A stretch of 64,000 bases of DNA from Pseudomonas lactis (GTDB lineage Bacteria > Pseudomonadota > Gammaproteobacteria > Pseudomonadales > Pseudomonadaceae): contig NZ_JYLO01000018.1 of NCBI RefSeq assembly GCF_001439845.1, positions 1-64,000 on the forward strand, written 5' to 3'. The translations under genes were made by a program, and so were the position numbers. Below are positions 8,703 through 17,484 of the stretch, piece by piece. The number at the start of each line of letters is the position of its first letter. The stretch's first letter is position 1. The notes under the pieces were generated by a model that was given only the letters and a program-made list of their open reading frames with translations, ran no database searches and was not told where the DNA came from.

Positions 8703-8755
8703 GGTGGTACAGCGTGTTTATGTGATAGAAACAGTCAATTAGACGGCCTGCACTG

Positions 8756-9760
8756 TCATTTCTGCGAAAACGCGACGAATGTCTGCAGCACTTGCTCGAT
8801 CTGCGCCCGGCTCACATCCAGATGGGTGACCATGCGCAAGCGCGGCGCGGCGCTCAACTTGACCCCACGCTCGGCCGCAAAGGCCTTCAGCGCCTGCGCC
8901 TGATCGCCTACCTGCACATACACCATATTGGTCTGCACCGGCTCGACGCTGTAGCCGGCCTTGCGTAACTCATCACCCAGCCATTGGGCGTTGGCATGGT
9001 CGTCAGCCAGGCGCTGCACTTGATGATCCAGCGCATACAGCCCCGCTGCCGCCAGGGAGCCGGCCTGGCGCATGCCGCCGCCGACCATCTTGCGCAAGCG
9101 CCGAGCCTTGGCGATCAGCGCCGTCGAGCCACACAGCACCGAGCCGACCGGCGCGCCGAGGCCCTTGGACAGGCACACCGACACCGAATCGAAATGCTGG
9201 GCGATTTCTCGCGCATCCACGCCCTGCTTGACCGCCGCGTTGTAGAGGCGCGCACCATCCAGGTGCAGGGCCAGGCCATGCTCGTGGGTAAATGCACGGG
9301 CCTTGGCCAGGTAATCCAGCGGCAGCACTTTGCCCTGCATGGTGTTTTCCAGCGCCAGCAGGCGTGTGCGGGCGAAGTGGAAGTCGTCGGGCTTGATGGC
9401 TTCAAGCACCTGGTTCAGATCAAGGGAGCCATCGGCTTGGACTTCCAGGGGCTGCGGCTGGATCGACCCCAGCACCGCCGCGCCGCCGCCTTCGTATTTG
9501 TAGGTGTGGGCCTGCTGGCCGACGATGTATTCCTCGCCGCGCTCACAGTGAGCCATCAACGCCAGCAGGTTGCTCATGGTGCCGGTGGGTACGAACAGCG
9601 CCGCGGCAAAGCCCAGGCGCTGGGCCAGTTCGGCCTCCAGGCGATTAACGCTGGGATCTTCGCCGTAAACATCATCGCCACTGACGGCGCTGGCCATCGC
9701 GTCGAGCATGCCGGGGGTGGGTTGGGTCACGGTGTCGCTGCGCAGGTCGATCACGGTCAT
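8756..9760 (-). CDS. ltaE: Low-specificity L-threonine aldolase
   Basis: A 334-residue PLP enzyme of fold type I that cleaves L-threonine/allo-threonine to glycine and acetaldehyde. It carries IDLRSDTVTQPTPGMLDAM at the start, the DDVYGEDPSVNRLE segment, LHLDGARLYNAAV (PLP-contacting Asp) and the Schiff-base lysine in SVCLSKGLGAPVGS (about residue 197). The start MTVIDLRSD is chosen by similarity to E. coli LtaE; a longer in-frame reading exists. It is divergent from the riboswitch-controlled ribH gene. Confidence 0.93.
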   Translation of the reverse strand: MTVIDLRSDTVTQPTPGMLDAMASAVSGDDVYGEDPSVNRLEAELAQRLGFAAALFVPTGTMSNLLALMAHCERGEEYIVGQQAHTYKYEGGGAAVLGSIQPQPLEVQADGSLDLNQVLEAIKPDDFHFARTRLLALENTMQGKVLPLDYLAKARAFTHEHGLALHLDGARLYNAAVKQGVDAREIAQHFDSVSVCLSKGLGAPVGSVLCGSTALIAKARRLRKMVGGGMRQAGSLAAAGLYALDHQVQRLADDHANAQWLGDELRKAGYSVEPVQTNMVYVQVGDQAQALKAFAAERGVKLSAAPRLRMVTHLDVSRAQIEQVLQTFVAFSQK

Positions 9761-9954
9761 CAAGGGGGCCTCTAACGGAATGGATAAGTCCTTTTGTGTG
9801 TGATTACTGCGGGCAAAGCCACGGAATATCAAGCCCCAATTACATTCATTCGAATACCAACCAAACAAACCGATATAAGTTATCGAGACGGCAACCGTGC
9901 AGTTTTTGAAAAACCATGTTAAAAACTCTGCGCCGCCAGGGTTCTGGCGGCAAC

Positions 9955-10118
9955 GTTCTCAGGGCGGGGTGCAATTCCCCACCGGCGGTAATTGCACGCA
10001 ATGTGCATAGCCCGCGAGCGCTTGGCGCCTCGAACTGCTCAGGCAGGACGGCGACAAGGTCAGCAGACCCGGTGTGATCCCGGGGCCGACGGTCATAGTC
10101 CGGATGAAGAGAGAACGG
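9955..10118 (+). promoter_or_regulatory. FMN riboswitch (RFN element)
   Basis: The sequence contains all hallmark conserved blocks: AGGGCGGGGTGCAATTCCCC, ACCGGCGGTAAT, AGCCCGCGAGCG, GGTCAGCAGACCCGGTG and GGCCGACGGTCATAGTCCGG followed by GATGAAGAGAGAAC. It begins GTTCTC and closes with GAGAAC. It lies upstream of a lumazine synthase gene, as expected for feedback by flavin mononucleotide. Confidence 0.96.
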
Positions 10119-10187
10119 GATTGGCACCTAAGGGCCGCGCGCCTGTTTGCGCATGCGTACCCTTAAATCCCATTCGATTCATAACGC

Positions 10188-10210
10188 CCTGTTTTTTTCT
10201 TAAACAGGAG
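10188..10210 (+). promoter_or_regulatory. Shine-Dalgarno-sequestering hairpin (riboswitch output)
   Basis: CCTGTTT (10188-10194) pairs with AAACAGG (10202-10208). The 3' arm overlaps the ribosome site AGGAG (10206-10210), 7 bases before the ribH ATG. This suggests translational control by the FMN riboswitch; it is inferred from pairing only. Confidence 0.5.
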
Positions 10211-10217
10211 TCAGAAC

Positions 10218-10727
10218 ATGCAACCCACCGCAATCGACAGCAAAAGCAAAAACCATCACGGCGAGCGCGTCGCGTTTATCCAGGCCTGCTGGCACAAGGA
10301 TATTGTCGACCAATCGCGCAAAGGCTTCCTCGCCGAAATGATCGCTCAGGGCTATCAGGAATCGGACATCGACTTCTTCGAAGTCGGCGGCGCCTTTGAA
10401 ATGCCCCTGCACGCCAAGCTGCTGGCCAAGACCGGCCGCTACGCCGGCATCGTCGCTGCCGCGCTGGTGGTGGACGGTGGTATCTACCGCCACGAATTCG
10501 TCGCGCAATCGGTGGTCAGCGGCCTGATGCAAGTGCAGTTGGAGACTGAAGTGCCGGTGTTCTCGGTGTCCCTGACGCCGCATCACTTCCATGCCGGTAG
10601 CGAGCACACCACGTTCTTCTACGAGCACTTCGTGCACAAGGGCCAGGAAGCGGCGCGCACCTGCGCCGATACGCTGCACAAGGTGCGCGCGATCCGTCGT
10701 AGCGAGCCGCGTGCGGTAGCGGTCTAA
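10218..10727 (+). CDS. ribH2: 6,7-dimethyl-8-ribityllumazine synthase, RibH2 type
   Basis: A 169-residue enzyme joining 5-amino-6-ribitylaminouracil and 3,4-dihydroxy-2-butanone 4-phosphate in riboflavin synthesis. Family features visible: VAFIQACWHKDIVDQSRKGF, FFEVGGAFEMPLHAKLLAK, AALVVDGGIYRHEFVAQSV and HHFHAGSEHTTFF. The RHEFVA segment and the long N-terminal arm match the RibH2 (decameric, alternative) class and not the icosahedral housekeeping RibH. It stands alone under an FMN riboswitch, not in a rib operon, so it is probably a second, flavin-regulated copy. ATG is preceded by AGGAG at ideal spacing. Confidence 0.9.
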   Translation: MQPTAIDSKSKNHHGERVAFIQACWHKDIVDQSRKGFLAEMIAQGYQESDIDFFEVGGAFEMPLHAKLLAKTGRYAGIVAAALVVDGGIYRHEFVAQSVVSGLMQVQLETEVPVFSVSLTPHHFHAGSEHTTFFYEHFVHKGQEAARTCADTLHKVRAIRRSEPRAVAV

Positions 10728-10733
10728 ATTCAG

Positions 10734-10820
10734 TGTGGGAGCTGGCTTGCCTGCGATGCAGACACCTGGGTGTATCAGTGATACCTAGGTGATGCTATCG
10801 CAGGCAAGCCAGCTCCCACA
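10734..10820. repeat. REPIN (paired inverted REP)
   Basis: TGTGGGAGCTGGCTTGCCTG at the left end and its inverse at the right end, separated by a short imperfect palindrome (ACCTGGGTGTATC/GATACCTAGGT). It sits between the convergent ribH2 and astE. Confidence 0.9.
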
Positions 10821-10843
10821 TTGGACCGAGCCAGACTTGGCTC

Positions 10844-11848
10844 TCAGGCCAGGCCGGCATCCGTGGTGGGCACGATCAGTATCCCGGCGCGCAAGCCGTT
10901 CCTCACCTTAGGGTTGGGGAAGATAATGCGGGCGCCCTCCTCCTCGATCACCCAACGGGTCTTGGCCACGTCTTCGGCCAGCAGGTAGCCCTTTTCCAAT
11001 TCTGAAAAGTTTTCCACATCTGCGGGCAGGTGCATCAGGAAGGCGTCGCTGTGCTTGATCACTTCCCGCGCAACGGCGAAGAGTTGCAGGCCGTCGAGGT
11101 TGCCGGTCTCAGGCTCGTTACCCTCGATGATCTGCTTCAGACGCGCTTCCAGGCGCGACACGTTTACACCGTCGTTCTGCCCGAACGGGCGCGCCTTGCC
11201 CAACTCCAGGGTGAACGCCTCGGCGCCGAGTTGCTCATAGGTAAACGCGGTGAAGGTAATCGAGGTTTTGTTCTGCAGCAGCACCGCCTGCATGCCGGCC
11301 GCGTTCAAGCGCTCCAGCTCACGGCGCGAATGCTGTCGGTCTTGCTTCCACGGGTACAACGCGAACTGCTCGATTTTCGAACCACGAATCGCGGTATGCA
11401 GGTCGTAATGCAGGCGCGAGCGGCCAGGCTGGCTGAAAAAGCTGCGGGCCAATTGCTCAAGCTCAGCGGCGCGCATCGCTTCGGGGCCGATGTTTTGTTC
11501 ATGACGGCCGTTGAACAGCCGGTTGACGTCCAGTTCGAGGTAACGCTCACCGCGGCGCATGGCCTCGGTATTACCGAACAGGAACAGAATACGGGTGCGG
11601 GGCTTGATCTCCCCACGGGCGATGCCATGCAACAGACGGTCGAGCAGTTCGATCGGCGCGGTTTCGTTGCCATGGATGCCGGACGACAGCAGCAAGTCGC
11701 TGCCGTTGTCCAAAGCTTCAGGAGGACGCACTTCAAGCGCGCCTTCGCTGAGCCAGCGCATCTGCACGCCGTCGACAGTCAGTTGAATTTTTTGCGCCGG
11801 TTCACGACCGGCGAGGGTCAGTTCAAGCAGTTTGCCGAGGGCGAGCAT
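10844..11848 (-). CDS. astE: Succinylglutamate desuccinylase AstE/AruE
   Basis: A 334-residue zinc hydrolase for the last step of the arginine succinyltransferase pathway, N-succinylglutamate to glutamate and succinate. It has the M14-like zinc motif SGIHGNETAP (His and Glu ligands, about 57-66), the third ligand in YDLHTAIRGSK (about 149) and the substrate-binding NRLF segment. It is the last gene of the aruCFGDB-orf-E operon and ends next to a REPIN. The start lies 11 bases after the upstream stop. Confidence 0.95.
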   Translation of the reverse strand: MLALGKLLELTLAGREPAQKIQLTVDGVQMRWLSEGALEVRPPEALDNGSDLLLSSGIHGNETAPIELLDRLLHGIARGEIKPRTRILFLFGNTEAMRRGERYLELDVNRLFNGRHEQNIGPEAMRAAELEQLARSFFSQPGRSRLHYDLHTAIRGSKIEQFALYPWKQDRQHSRRELERLNAAGMQAVLLQNKTSITFTAFTYEQLGAEAFTLELGKARPFGQNDGVNVSRLEARLKQIIEGNEPETGNLDGLQLFAVAREVIKHSDAFLMHLPADVENFSELEKGYLLAEDVAKTRWVIEEEGARIIFPNPKVRNGLRAGILIVPTTDAGLA

Positions 11849-11859
11849 AAGCAGCTTCC

Positions 11860-12147
11860 TTAGTGGTTGCAGCCTGGGCCGTGGACGTGATCGTCGTCGT
11901 CACCTTCAACGTCGGCCGGTTCCATTTCCAGTTGCAGGCTCATCAGGTTGGTGGCCAATGGGCGCATCAGCAGGTTGGCGTACTCGGCGTCGCCTTCTTC
12001 TACGTCCACGCCAATCAGCAGTTGGCCGCGGCCATCGTGCTGGATCCAGATCTCCTTGCCCTGCCAGACCACGGCGACGCGGGTGCAGGAGGTTTCCAGC
12101 TGGGTGCCGTCGGTGTCTTCAAGGATGAGTTTCAGGGTGTCGGTCAT
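11860..12147 (-). CDS. Small conserved protein in the aru operon, unknown function
   Basis: A 95-residue soluble protein between astB and astE (gaps of 26 and 11 bases), the same place as the unnamed PA0900-type gene in P. aeruginosa. It starts MTDTLKLILEDTDGTQLETS and has a beta-rich core with VVWQGKEIWIQHDGRGQLLIGV. The tail is acidic then His/Cys rich (VEGDDDDHVHGPGCNH), which could bind zinc or another divalent metal. It may help metallation of the zinc enzyme AstE next door, but that is inference. No domain is recognised. Confidence 0.8.
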   Translation of the reverse strand: MTDTLKLILEDTDGTQLETSCTRVAVVWQGKEIWIQHDGRGQLLIGVDVEEGDAEYANLLMRPLATNLMSLQLEMEPADVEGDDDDHVHGPGCNH

Positions 12148-12173
12148 AAATAAAATATCTCAGCCGTGTGGCA

Positions 12174-13520
12174 TTAATTGATCTGGAAAGGATAAACCGA
12201 GCCCAGTTTAAGGATTTGCGTCAGTTCATCCAGTGCCGTCCGGCACTCAAGCAGTAACTGCGGGTCAGCCAGGTCGGTTTCGCGCAGGCTGTCGCGGTAG
12301 TGCTTGCCCACCCACTGGGTCAGGGTTTCGTACAACGGCGCGGTCATGATAACCCCTGGGTTCACGGCCGCCAGCTCGGTTTCGTTCAACGCCACACGCA
12401 GGCGCAGGCACGCCGGCCCGCCGCCGTTCTGCATGCTTTGCTTGAGGTCGAAGACCTTGACTTCGCGGATCAACCCGCCGGCAGCGGTCAAACCTTGCAG
12501 GTACTGCCACACACGCTCATTGGCGCGGCACTCTTCCGGCACGATCAGCAGCATCGAACCGTCAGGACGAGTCAGTAACTGGCTGTTGAACAGGTAGGAA
12601 CGCACCGCGTCCTCGACACTGACCAACGCGCGGGGCACACACACCGATTGGAAGTTGCCGCCCAACTTGCCCAGCTTGCCGTGCAGTTCGGCGAGCATCT
12701 GTTCGGTGTTGAGGAACGCATCCTCGTGATAGAACAGCACTTCACCGTTGCCCACCGCGATCACATCGTTGTGGAACACACCCGCATCGATCACCGCCGG
12801 GTTCTGCTGGGCGTAGACCACACCGTCATCCTTCAAGCCATGCAGGCGCGCAACGGCCTGGGAGGCTTCGAGGGTCTGGCGCGCCGGGTACTTCTGCGGG
12901 GCCGGGTAACGAGGGTCGAAAGCACTACGGCCGAACACGAAAAACTCGACGCCCGCCTCGCCGTACTCACGGCAGAAACGCGTGTGGTTGGCCGCGCCTT
13001 CATCGCCAAATTGCGCGACGGCCGGCAAGGCGGCGTGGTGAGCGAAGTGCTTGCCATCGGCGAACATCGCCCCCAGCACGCGGCTGGTGGTGGGGTGTTC
13101 GATGCTGCGGTGGTATTTGCAATTGAGGTTGGCGGCAGTGAAATGCACGCGGCCGTCTGCGGTGTCGGCGCTTGGGCTGACGGTGGCGGCGTTGGCTACC
13201 CACATGCTGGAAGCCGAGCAGCTCGCTACCAGCAACGGCATGGCCTGCTTGGCCGCCTGCTCGATCACCTGGGCGTCGGTGCCGCTGAAACCCAAGCTGC
13301 GCAAGGCGGCCACATCCGGGCGTTCCTGGGGCGCCAATACACCTTGCACAAAACCCATGTCCATCAGGGCTTTCATTTTCTGCAGGCCCTGCAACGCCGC
13401 TTCCTTCGGGTTGGAAGACTGCTGGCTGTTGCTTTGGGACGCGACGTTGCCGAAGGACAAACCGCCGTAGTTATGGGTCGGCCCCACTAGACCGTCAAAA
13501 TTGACTTCACAGGATTTCAT
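12174..13520 (-). CDS. astB: N-succinylarginine dihydrolase AstB/AruB
   Basis: A 448-residue enzyme of the amidinotransferase-like pentein fold that hydrolyses N2-succinylarginine to succinylornithine, two ammonia and CO2. It begins MKSCEVNFDGLVGPTHNYGGLS, contains HNDVIAVGNGEVLFYHEDAF (active-site His) and ends with SMQNGGGPACLRLRV near the nucleophilic Cys. Length equals the family norm. The start is the MKS, not a 13-residue longer in-frame reading. A REPIN separates it from astD, yet the order and direction fit a single operon. Confidence 0.96.
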   Translation of the reverse strand: MKSCEVNFDGLVGPTHNYGGLSFGNVASQSNSQQSSNPKEAALQGLQKMKALMDMGFVQGVLAPQERPDVAALRSLGFSGTDAQVIEQAAKQAMPLLVASCSASSMWVANAATVSPSADTADGRVHFTAANLNCKYHRSIEHPTTSRVLGAMFADGKHFAHHAALPAVAQFGDEGAANHTRFCREYGEAGVEFFVFGRSAFDPRYPAPQKYPARQTLEASQAVARLHGLKDDGVVYAQQNPAVIDAGVFHNDVIAVGNGEVLFYHEDAFLNTEQMLAELHGKLGKLGGNFQSVCVPRALVSVEDAVRSYLFNSQLLTRPDGSMLLIVPEECRANERVWQYLQGLTAAGGLIREVKVFDLKQSMQNGGGPACLRLRVALNETELAAVNPGVIMTAPLYETLTQWVGKHYRDSLRETDLADPQLLLECRTALDELTQILKLGSVYPFQIN

Positions 13521-13590
13521 CGGCGAGGCTCCACGAACATCTGTTTTTATAGGCATCAACTGCAGGTCTATATCTGTTAACCCGACCCAG

Positions 13591-13692
13591 TGTGGGAGCT
13601 GGCTTGCCTGCGATGCAGTCGACTCGGTCTTTCAGCCAAACCGAGGTGATGCCATCGCAGCGATGCGGCGATCCGACAAGCCAGCTCCCACA
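13591..13692. repeat. REPIN between astD and astB
   Basis: TGTGGGAGCTGGCTTGCCTG and its inverse at the two ends of a 102-base element; a second CGATGCGGCGATC segment makes it slightly longer than the other copies. It lies inside the aru operon. Confidence 0.88.
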
Positions 13693-13709
13693 TTAGATCG
13701 GTGTCACCC

Positions 13710-15176
13710 TTACTTCAGCGTTATGCCGGGGGTCAGCGTGGCTGGCACGACCAAGCTCGGCGTCTCCAGCGACGCCACCGGGTACGCGCAATAATCCGCC
13801 GCGTAATAGGCACTGGCGCGATGATTACCCGACGCCCCGACACCACCGAACGGCGCGGTACTGGCGGCGCCGGTCAGCTGTTTGTTCCAGTTGACGATAC
13901 CGGCGCGGCTTTCCAGCCAGAACTGCTGGTAACGCGCTTCGGAATCCGACAACAGGCCAGCGGCCAGGCCGTACTGGGTGTTGTTGGCCTCAGCGATGGC
14001 GCCGGCAAAATCCGCGTAGCGGATCACCTGCAGCAACGGGCCAAACAGCTCTTCGTCTTCACGTTCCGTCACAGCGGTTACGTCGATGATGCCAGGGGTC
14101 AGCAATGCCGCCTGAGCCTGAGGCTGGGTCATCTCCAGCAGCGCCACGGCGCCATTGGCCAACATCAGTTCCTGGGCTTGCATCAGGGATTTGGCCGCAG
14201 CAAGGGAGATCACCGAGCCCATGAACGGCGCCGGTTGCTGGTCGAAAGCACCCACTTCAATGCTCGCACTCACCGCCACCAGGCGCGCCAGCAAGGCATC
14301 GCCCCAGGCGCCTTCAGGCACCAGCAAGCGGCGGGCACAGGTGCAACGCTGGCCTGCCGAGATAAACGCCGACTGGATGATGGTGTACACCGCCGCATCC
14401 ACGTCGGCGACTTCGTCCACGACCAGCGGGTTATTACCGCCCATTTCCAGGGCCAGGATCTTGTCCGGGCGCCCTGAGAATTGCTGGTGCAAGTGGTTGC
14501 CGGTGCGGCTGGAACCAGTGAAGAACAGGCCATCGATGCCTGGGTTGGCCGCCAGGGCGATGCCGGTTTCCCGCGCGCCTTGCAGCAGGTTCAGCACGCC
14601 CGCCGGCAACCCGGCTTCGACCCAGCACTGTACGGTCAGCTCGGCGACCTTGGGGGTCAGTTCGCTCGGCTTGAACAGCACGGTGTTACCCGCCAGCAAC
14701 GCCGGGACGATGTGCCCATTGGGCAAGTGCCCAGGGAAATTGTAAGGGCCGAACACCGCCACCACACCGTGGGGTTTGTGGCGCAACACAGCGGTGGCGT
14801 CGCCCAGGGGGCCGCTCTTCTCGCCGGTACGTTCGCGGTAGCTTTGTACCGAGATCGCGATCTTGTTGGCCATGCTGGTAACTTCAGTGGCCGACTCCCA
14901 CAGGGGCTTGCCGGTTTCTTCGCCAATGCAGCGGGCGATTTCATCGGCACGGCTTTTAAGCGTGGCGGCGAAGGTCTCCAGCACGCTGATGCGTTCTTCG
15001 AGCGGGCGCTTGGCCCACCCCGGGAATGCCTGGCGCGCAGCCTGCACGGCGGATTCGACCTGTTCGGCGCTGGCGCCATTGCCGGCCCACAGCACTTGCT
15101 GGGTCACCGGGTTGCGCGATTCAAACAGTTCACCCTGGCCAGCCAGCCAGCTACCTGCGATATACAGCGAATTCAT
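13710..15176 (-). CDS. astD: N-succinylglutamate 5-semialdehyde dehydrogenase AstD/AruD
   Basis: A 488-residue NAD-dependent aldehyde dehydrogenase, fourth step of the pathway. Visible features: NPVTQQVLWAG at the start, PYNFPGHLPNGHIVPALLAGN (cofactor site, about 155), FTGSSRTGNHLHQ (about 225), ALEMGGNNPLVV with the catalytic Glu, and SAGQRCTCARR with the catalytic Cys (about 287). Its ATG overlaps the aruG stop by one base (TAATG), showing tight coupling. Confidence 0.96.
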   Translation of the reverse strand: MNSLYIAGSWLAGQGELFESRNPVTQQVLWAGNGASAEQVESAVQAARQAFPGWAKRPLEERISVLETFAATLKSRADEIARCIGEETGKPLWESATEVTSMANKIAISVQSYRERTGEKSGPLGDATAVLRHKPHGVVAVFGPYNFPGHLPNGHIVPALLAGNTVLFKPSELTPKVAELTVQCWVEAGLPAGVLNLLQGARETGIALAANPGIDGLFFTGSSRTGNHLHQQFSGRPDKILALEMGGNNPLVVDEVADVDAAVYTIIQSAFISAGQRCTCARRLLVPEGAWGDALLARLVAVSASIEVGAFDQQPAPFMGSVISLAAAKSLMQAQELMLANGAVALLEMTQPQAQAALLTPGIIDVTAVTEREDEELFGPLLQVIRYADFAGAIAEANNTQYGLAAGLLSDSEARYQQFWLESRAGIVNWNKQLTGAASTAPFGGVGASGNHRASAYYAADYCAYPVASLETPSLVVPATLTPGITLK

Positions 15177-16201
15177 TATTTCGACTCCCGAGCAGCAGAC
15201 AACGCAACAGCACGCACTTGATCACCCACCACCAGTTGCAGGCGCTTGGCAGTCTGTGGATCGACCACCAGGGTGCCTGCCGCCAGCCGGGCCGGAGCGG
15301 CGGTGATACGGCATTCCTCGCGCTTGCGGTTATGGATCAGGAACGGCGTGGCATCGTCCCCCGGCGTGCCGATGGCCAACACCAGTGACTGGCTGTCGCG
15401 CACCGCACGGATCTTGCTGGTTTCACATTCCACCGCCGGGCCTGCGTCGAAAATATCCACATAGCCCTGGTAGCTGAAGCCTTCGCTCTTGAGCATGCTC
15501 AGGGCCGGCTCGGTGTCCGGGTGGACCTTGCCGATCACATTGCGCGCGTCTTCGGAGAGAAAGCAGCTGTACAGCGGAAACTTGGGCATCAGCTCAGCGA
15601 TAAATGCCTTGTTGCCCACGCCGGTGAGGTAGTCGGCCTGGCTGAACTCCATCTTGAAGAAGTGCCGGCCCAGGCTTTCCCAAAACGGCGAACGCCCGGC
15701 GTCGTTGGACACCCCGCGCATTTCGGCAATGATCTTGTTGCCGAACAGTTGCGGGAACTCGGCGATAAACAACATGCGCGCCTTGGCCAGCATGCGACCG
15801 TTAAGGCCGTTGCGGTAATCGGCGTGGAGGAACAACGAGCACAATTCGGAATTACCGGTGAGGTCGTTAGCCAGGAACAGCGTCGGAATCTCACGGTAGA
15901 TATTCAGTTCCTGGGACGCGCTGACGGTCAGCCCCACCCGGAAGTTGTACCACGGCTCGCGCAGGCCAACGGCGCCAGCGATGGCAGAAATTCCCACCAC
16001 GCGGCCTTCGTCGTTTTCCAGCACGAACAGGTAGTCGGCATCGCCGCGCCCGGCTTCGCCGCGAAAGGTTTTTTCTGCCCAGCCCACCCGGTGGGTCAGG
16101 CGCTCTTCGTTGGCCGGCAAGGTGGTAAGGCCGGTGCCAGTGCTGCGCGCCAGATCAATCAGGGCCGGTAAATCGCTGCTGCGTACGGGACGAACGATCA
16201 T
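15176..16201 (-). CDS. aruG: Arginine N-succinyltransferase, beta subunit AruG
   Basis: A 341-residue AstA-family acyltransferase that transfers succinyl from succinyl-CoA to arginine (and ornithine). It starts MIVRPVRSSDLPALIDLARS, with the family signatures LTTLPANEERL and SELCSLFLHADYRNGLNGRML (acyl-CoA pocket), RSPFWESLGRHFF and FDAGPAVECE. Pseudomonads carry two paralogous subunits encoded in tandem; this is the second. It overlaps astD by one base. Confidence 0.94.
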   Translation of the reverse strand: MIVRPVRSSDLPALIDLARSTGTGLTTLPANEERLTHRVGWAEKTFRGEAGRGDADYLFVLENDEGRVVGISAIAGAVGLREPWYNFRVGLTVSASQELNIYREIPTLFLANDLTGNSELCSLFLHADYRNGLNGRMLAKARMLFIAEFPQLFGNKIIAEMRGVSNDAGRSPFWESLGRHFFKMEFSQADYLTGVGNKAFIAELMPKFPLYSCFLSEDARNVIGKVHPDTEPALSMLKSEGFSYQGYVDIFDAGPAVECETSKIRAVRDSQSLVLAIGTPGDDATPFLIHNRKREECRITAAPARLAAGTLVVDPQTAKRLQLVVGDQVRAVALSAARESK

Positions 16202-16252
16202 GCTATCTCCTCGAACGGGCCGCTGTTGTCAGCCACCCGCGAAACTCTCTTT

Positions 16253-17272
16253 TTAAACCGCAACCAGGCGCACGCTGGCGCCTTCGCCAACACCCAGCGC
16301 TTCGGCGGCCGCCAGGTCCAGGGTCACCGGTTTGCCGGGCGCGTAGTCCAGCTCCAGCATCACCGCACGGTAATCCTGCAACTGCGCGTTGCTCACCAGG
16401 TACTGGCGGCCAACGCCCTTGACCATCTCACCGATCTTCACCGGCACTACGCGGCTCTGGGCGATCGAGCGAATGCCCGAGACCCGGGCGTGCAGCGTCG
16501 GGCCACCGTCGAAGATGTCGATGTAATGGTCAGTTTCGAAGCCTTCACGCATGAGGATGTCGAAGGTGATTTGCGCACGCGGGTGCACCTGGCCCATGGC
16601 CTCTTGCGCTTCGTCCGGCAGCAGCGGCACGTAGATCGGATAGTGCGGCATCAGCTCGGCGAGGAAGGTACGGCTTTTCAGCCCGCACAGGCGCTCGGCG
16701 GCGGCGTAGTTGAGGTCGAAGAAGTTGCGGCCGATGGCATCCCAGAACGGCGAGTCACCGTTCTCGTCGCTGTAGCCGACAATCTCGGTCACCACCGAGT
16801 CGGCAAAGCGCTCGGGATGGCTGGCAACAAAAAGCAGGCGGCCACGGGAATTGAGTTCCGACCACGGCGAACCGACCAGTTCCGGCACCACATAGAAGCT
16901 GGTGAGCAGGCTGTTGCCGGTAAGGTCGTGGCACTGGGAAAGCACATGGATCTTGTTGTGGATCTTCAGCTCGCGGGAGGCGTGCACGAAGGTTTCGTTA
17001 CGAAAGCTATAGAACGGCTCGGAGTAACCGGCCGAGGCCACGATGGCCGAGCAGCCGGCGAGCTTGCCGGTCTCGGTGTCTTCCAGCACGAAGAAATAGC
17101 TCTCTTCACCGTTGAAACTCACCTCGGCGGCGAAGGACGCTTCGCTGGCCGCGATCTTGTCGCTCAGGCGTTCCACATCATCCGGCAAGGAGGTGACACC
17201 AATCGGGCTGTCCGCAGCCAGACGCTGTACCTCGCCCAGATCAGCCATTTGCGCGGGGCGCATCACCAGCAT
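16253..17272 (-). CDS. aruF: Arginine/ornithine N-succinyltransferase, alpha subunit AruF
   Basis: A 339-residue paralogue of AruG, sharing VTSLPDDVERL, GNSLLTSFYVVPEL, DSPFWDAIGRNFFDL, HPRAQITFDILMREGFE and FDGGPTLHA. In P. aeruginosa the alpha and beta proteins form the active enzyme, alpha accepting ornithine as well. An AAGGAG precedes the ATG at 17272. It is 51 bases upstream of aruG and separated from aruC by a REPIN-containing gap. Confidence 0.94.
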   Translation of the reverse strand: MLVMRPAQMADLGEVQRLAADSPIGVTSLPDDVERLSDKIAASEASFAAEVSFNGEESYFFVLEDTETGKLAGCSAIVASAGYSEPFYSFRNETFVHASRELKIHNKIHVLSQCHDLTGNSLLTSFYVVPELVGSPWSELNSRGRLLFVASHPERFADSVVTEIVGYSDENGDSPFWDAIGRNFFDLNYAAAERLCGLKSRTFLAELMPHYPIYVPLLPDEAQEAMGQVHPRAQITFDILMREGFETDHYIDIFDGGPTLHARVSGIRSIAQSRVVPVKIGEMVKGVGRQYLVSNAQLQDYRAVMLELDYAPGKPVTLDLAAAEALGVGEGASVRLVAV

Positions 17273-17363
17273 GGTGTCACTCCTTAACTCGAAAACTCAC
17301 AGAGGAAAAAATGCCGGACACGGGCCCTGGATACACATCGGTCTCAATGTGTCAGCAGATCCA

Positions 17364-17450
17364 TGTGGGAGCTGGCTTGCCTGCGATACAGGCAACTCGG
17401 TCTATCAACGGCACCGAGGTGATGCTATCGCAGGCAAGCCAGCTCCCACA
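17364..17450. repeat. REPIN between aruC and aruF
   Basis: TGTGGGAGCTGGCTTGCCTG and its inverse at the ends, with CTCGGT/ACCGAG pairing in the loop. It may modulate read-through or mRNA stability inside the aru operon. Confidence 0.9.
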
Positions 17451-17484
17451 TTTGTTCAGGTCCGGCCAATAAAATGTGTCGCTA

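Noticed and set aside
12648..13490. 280-codon open frame on the plus strand
   Set aside because: Antisense to astB, a certain gene.
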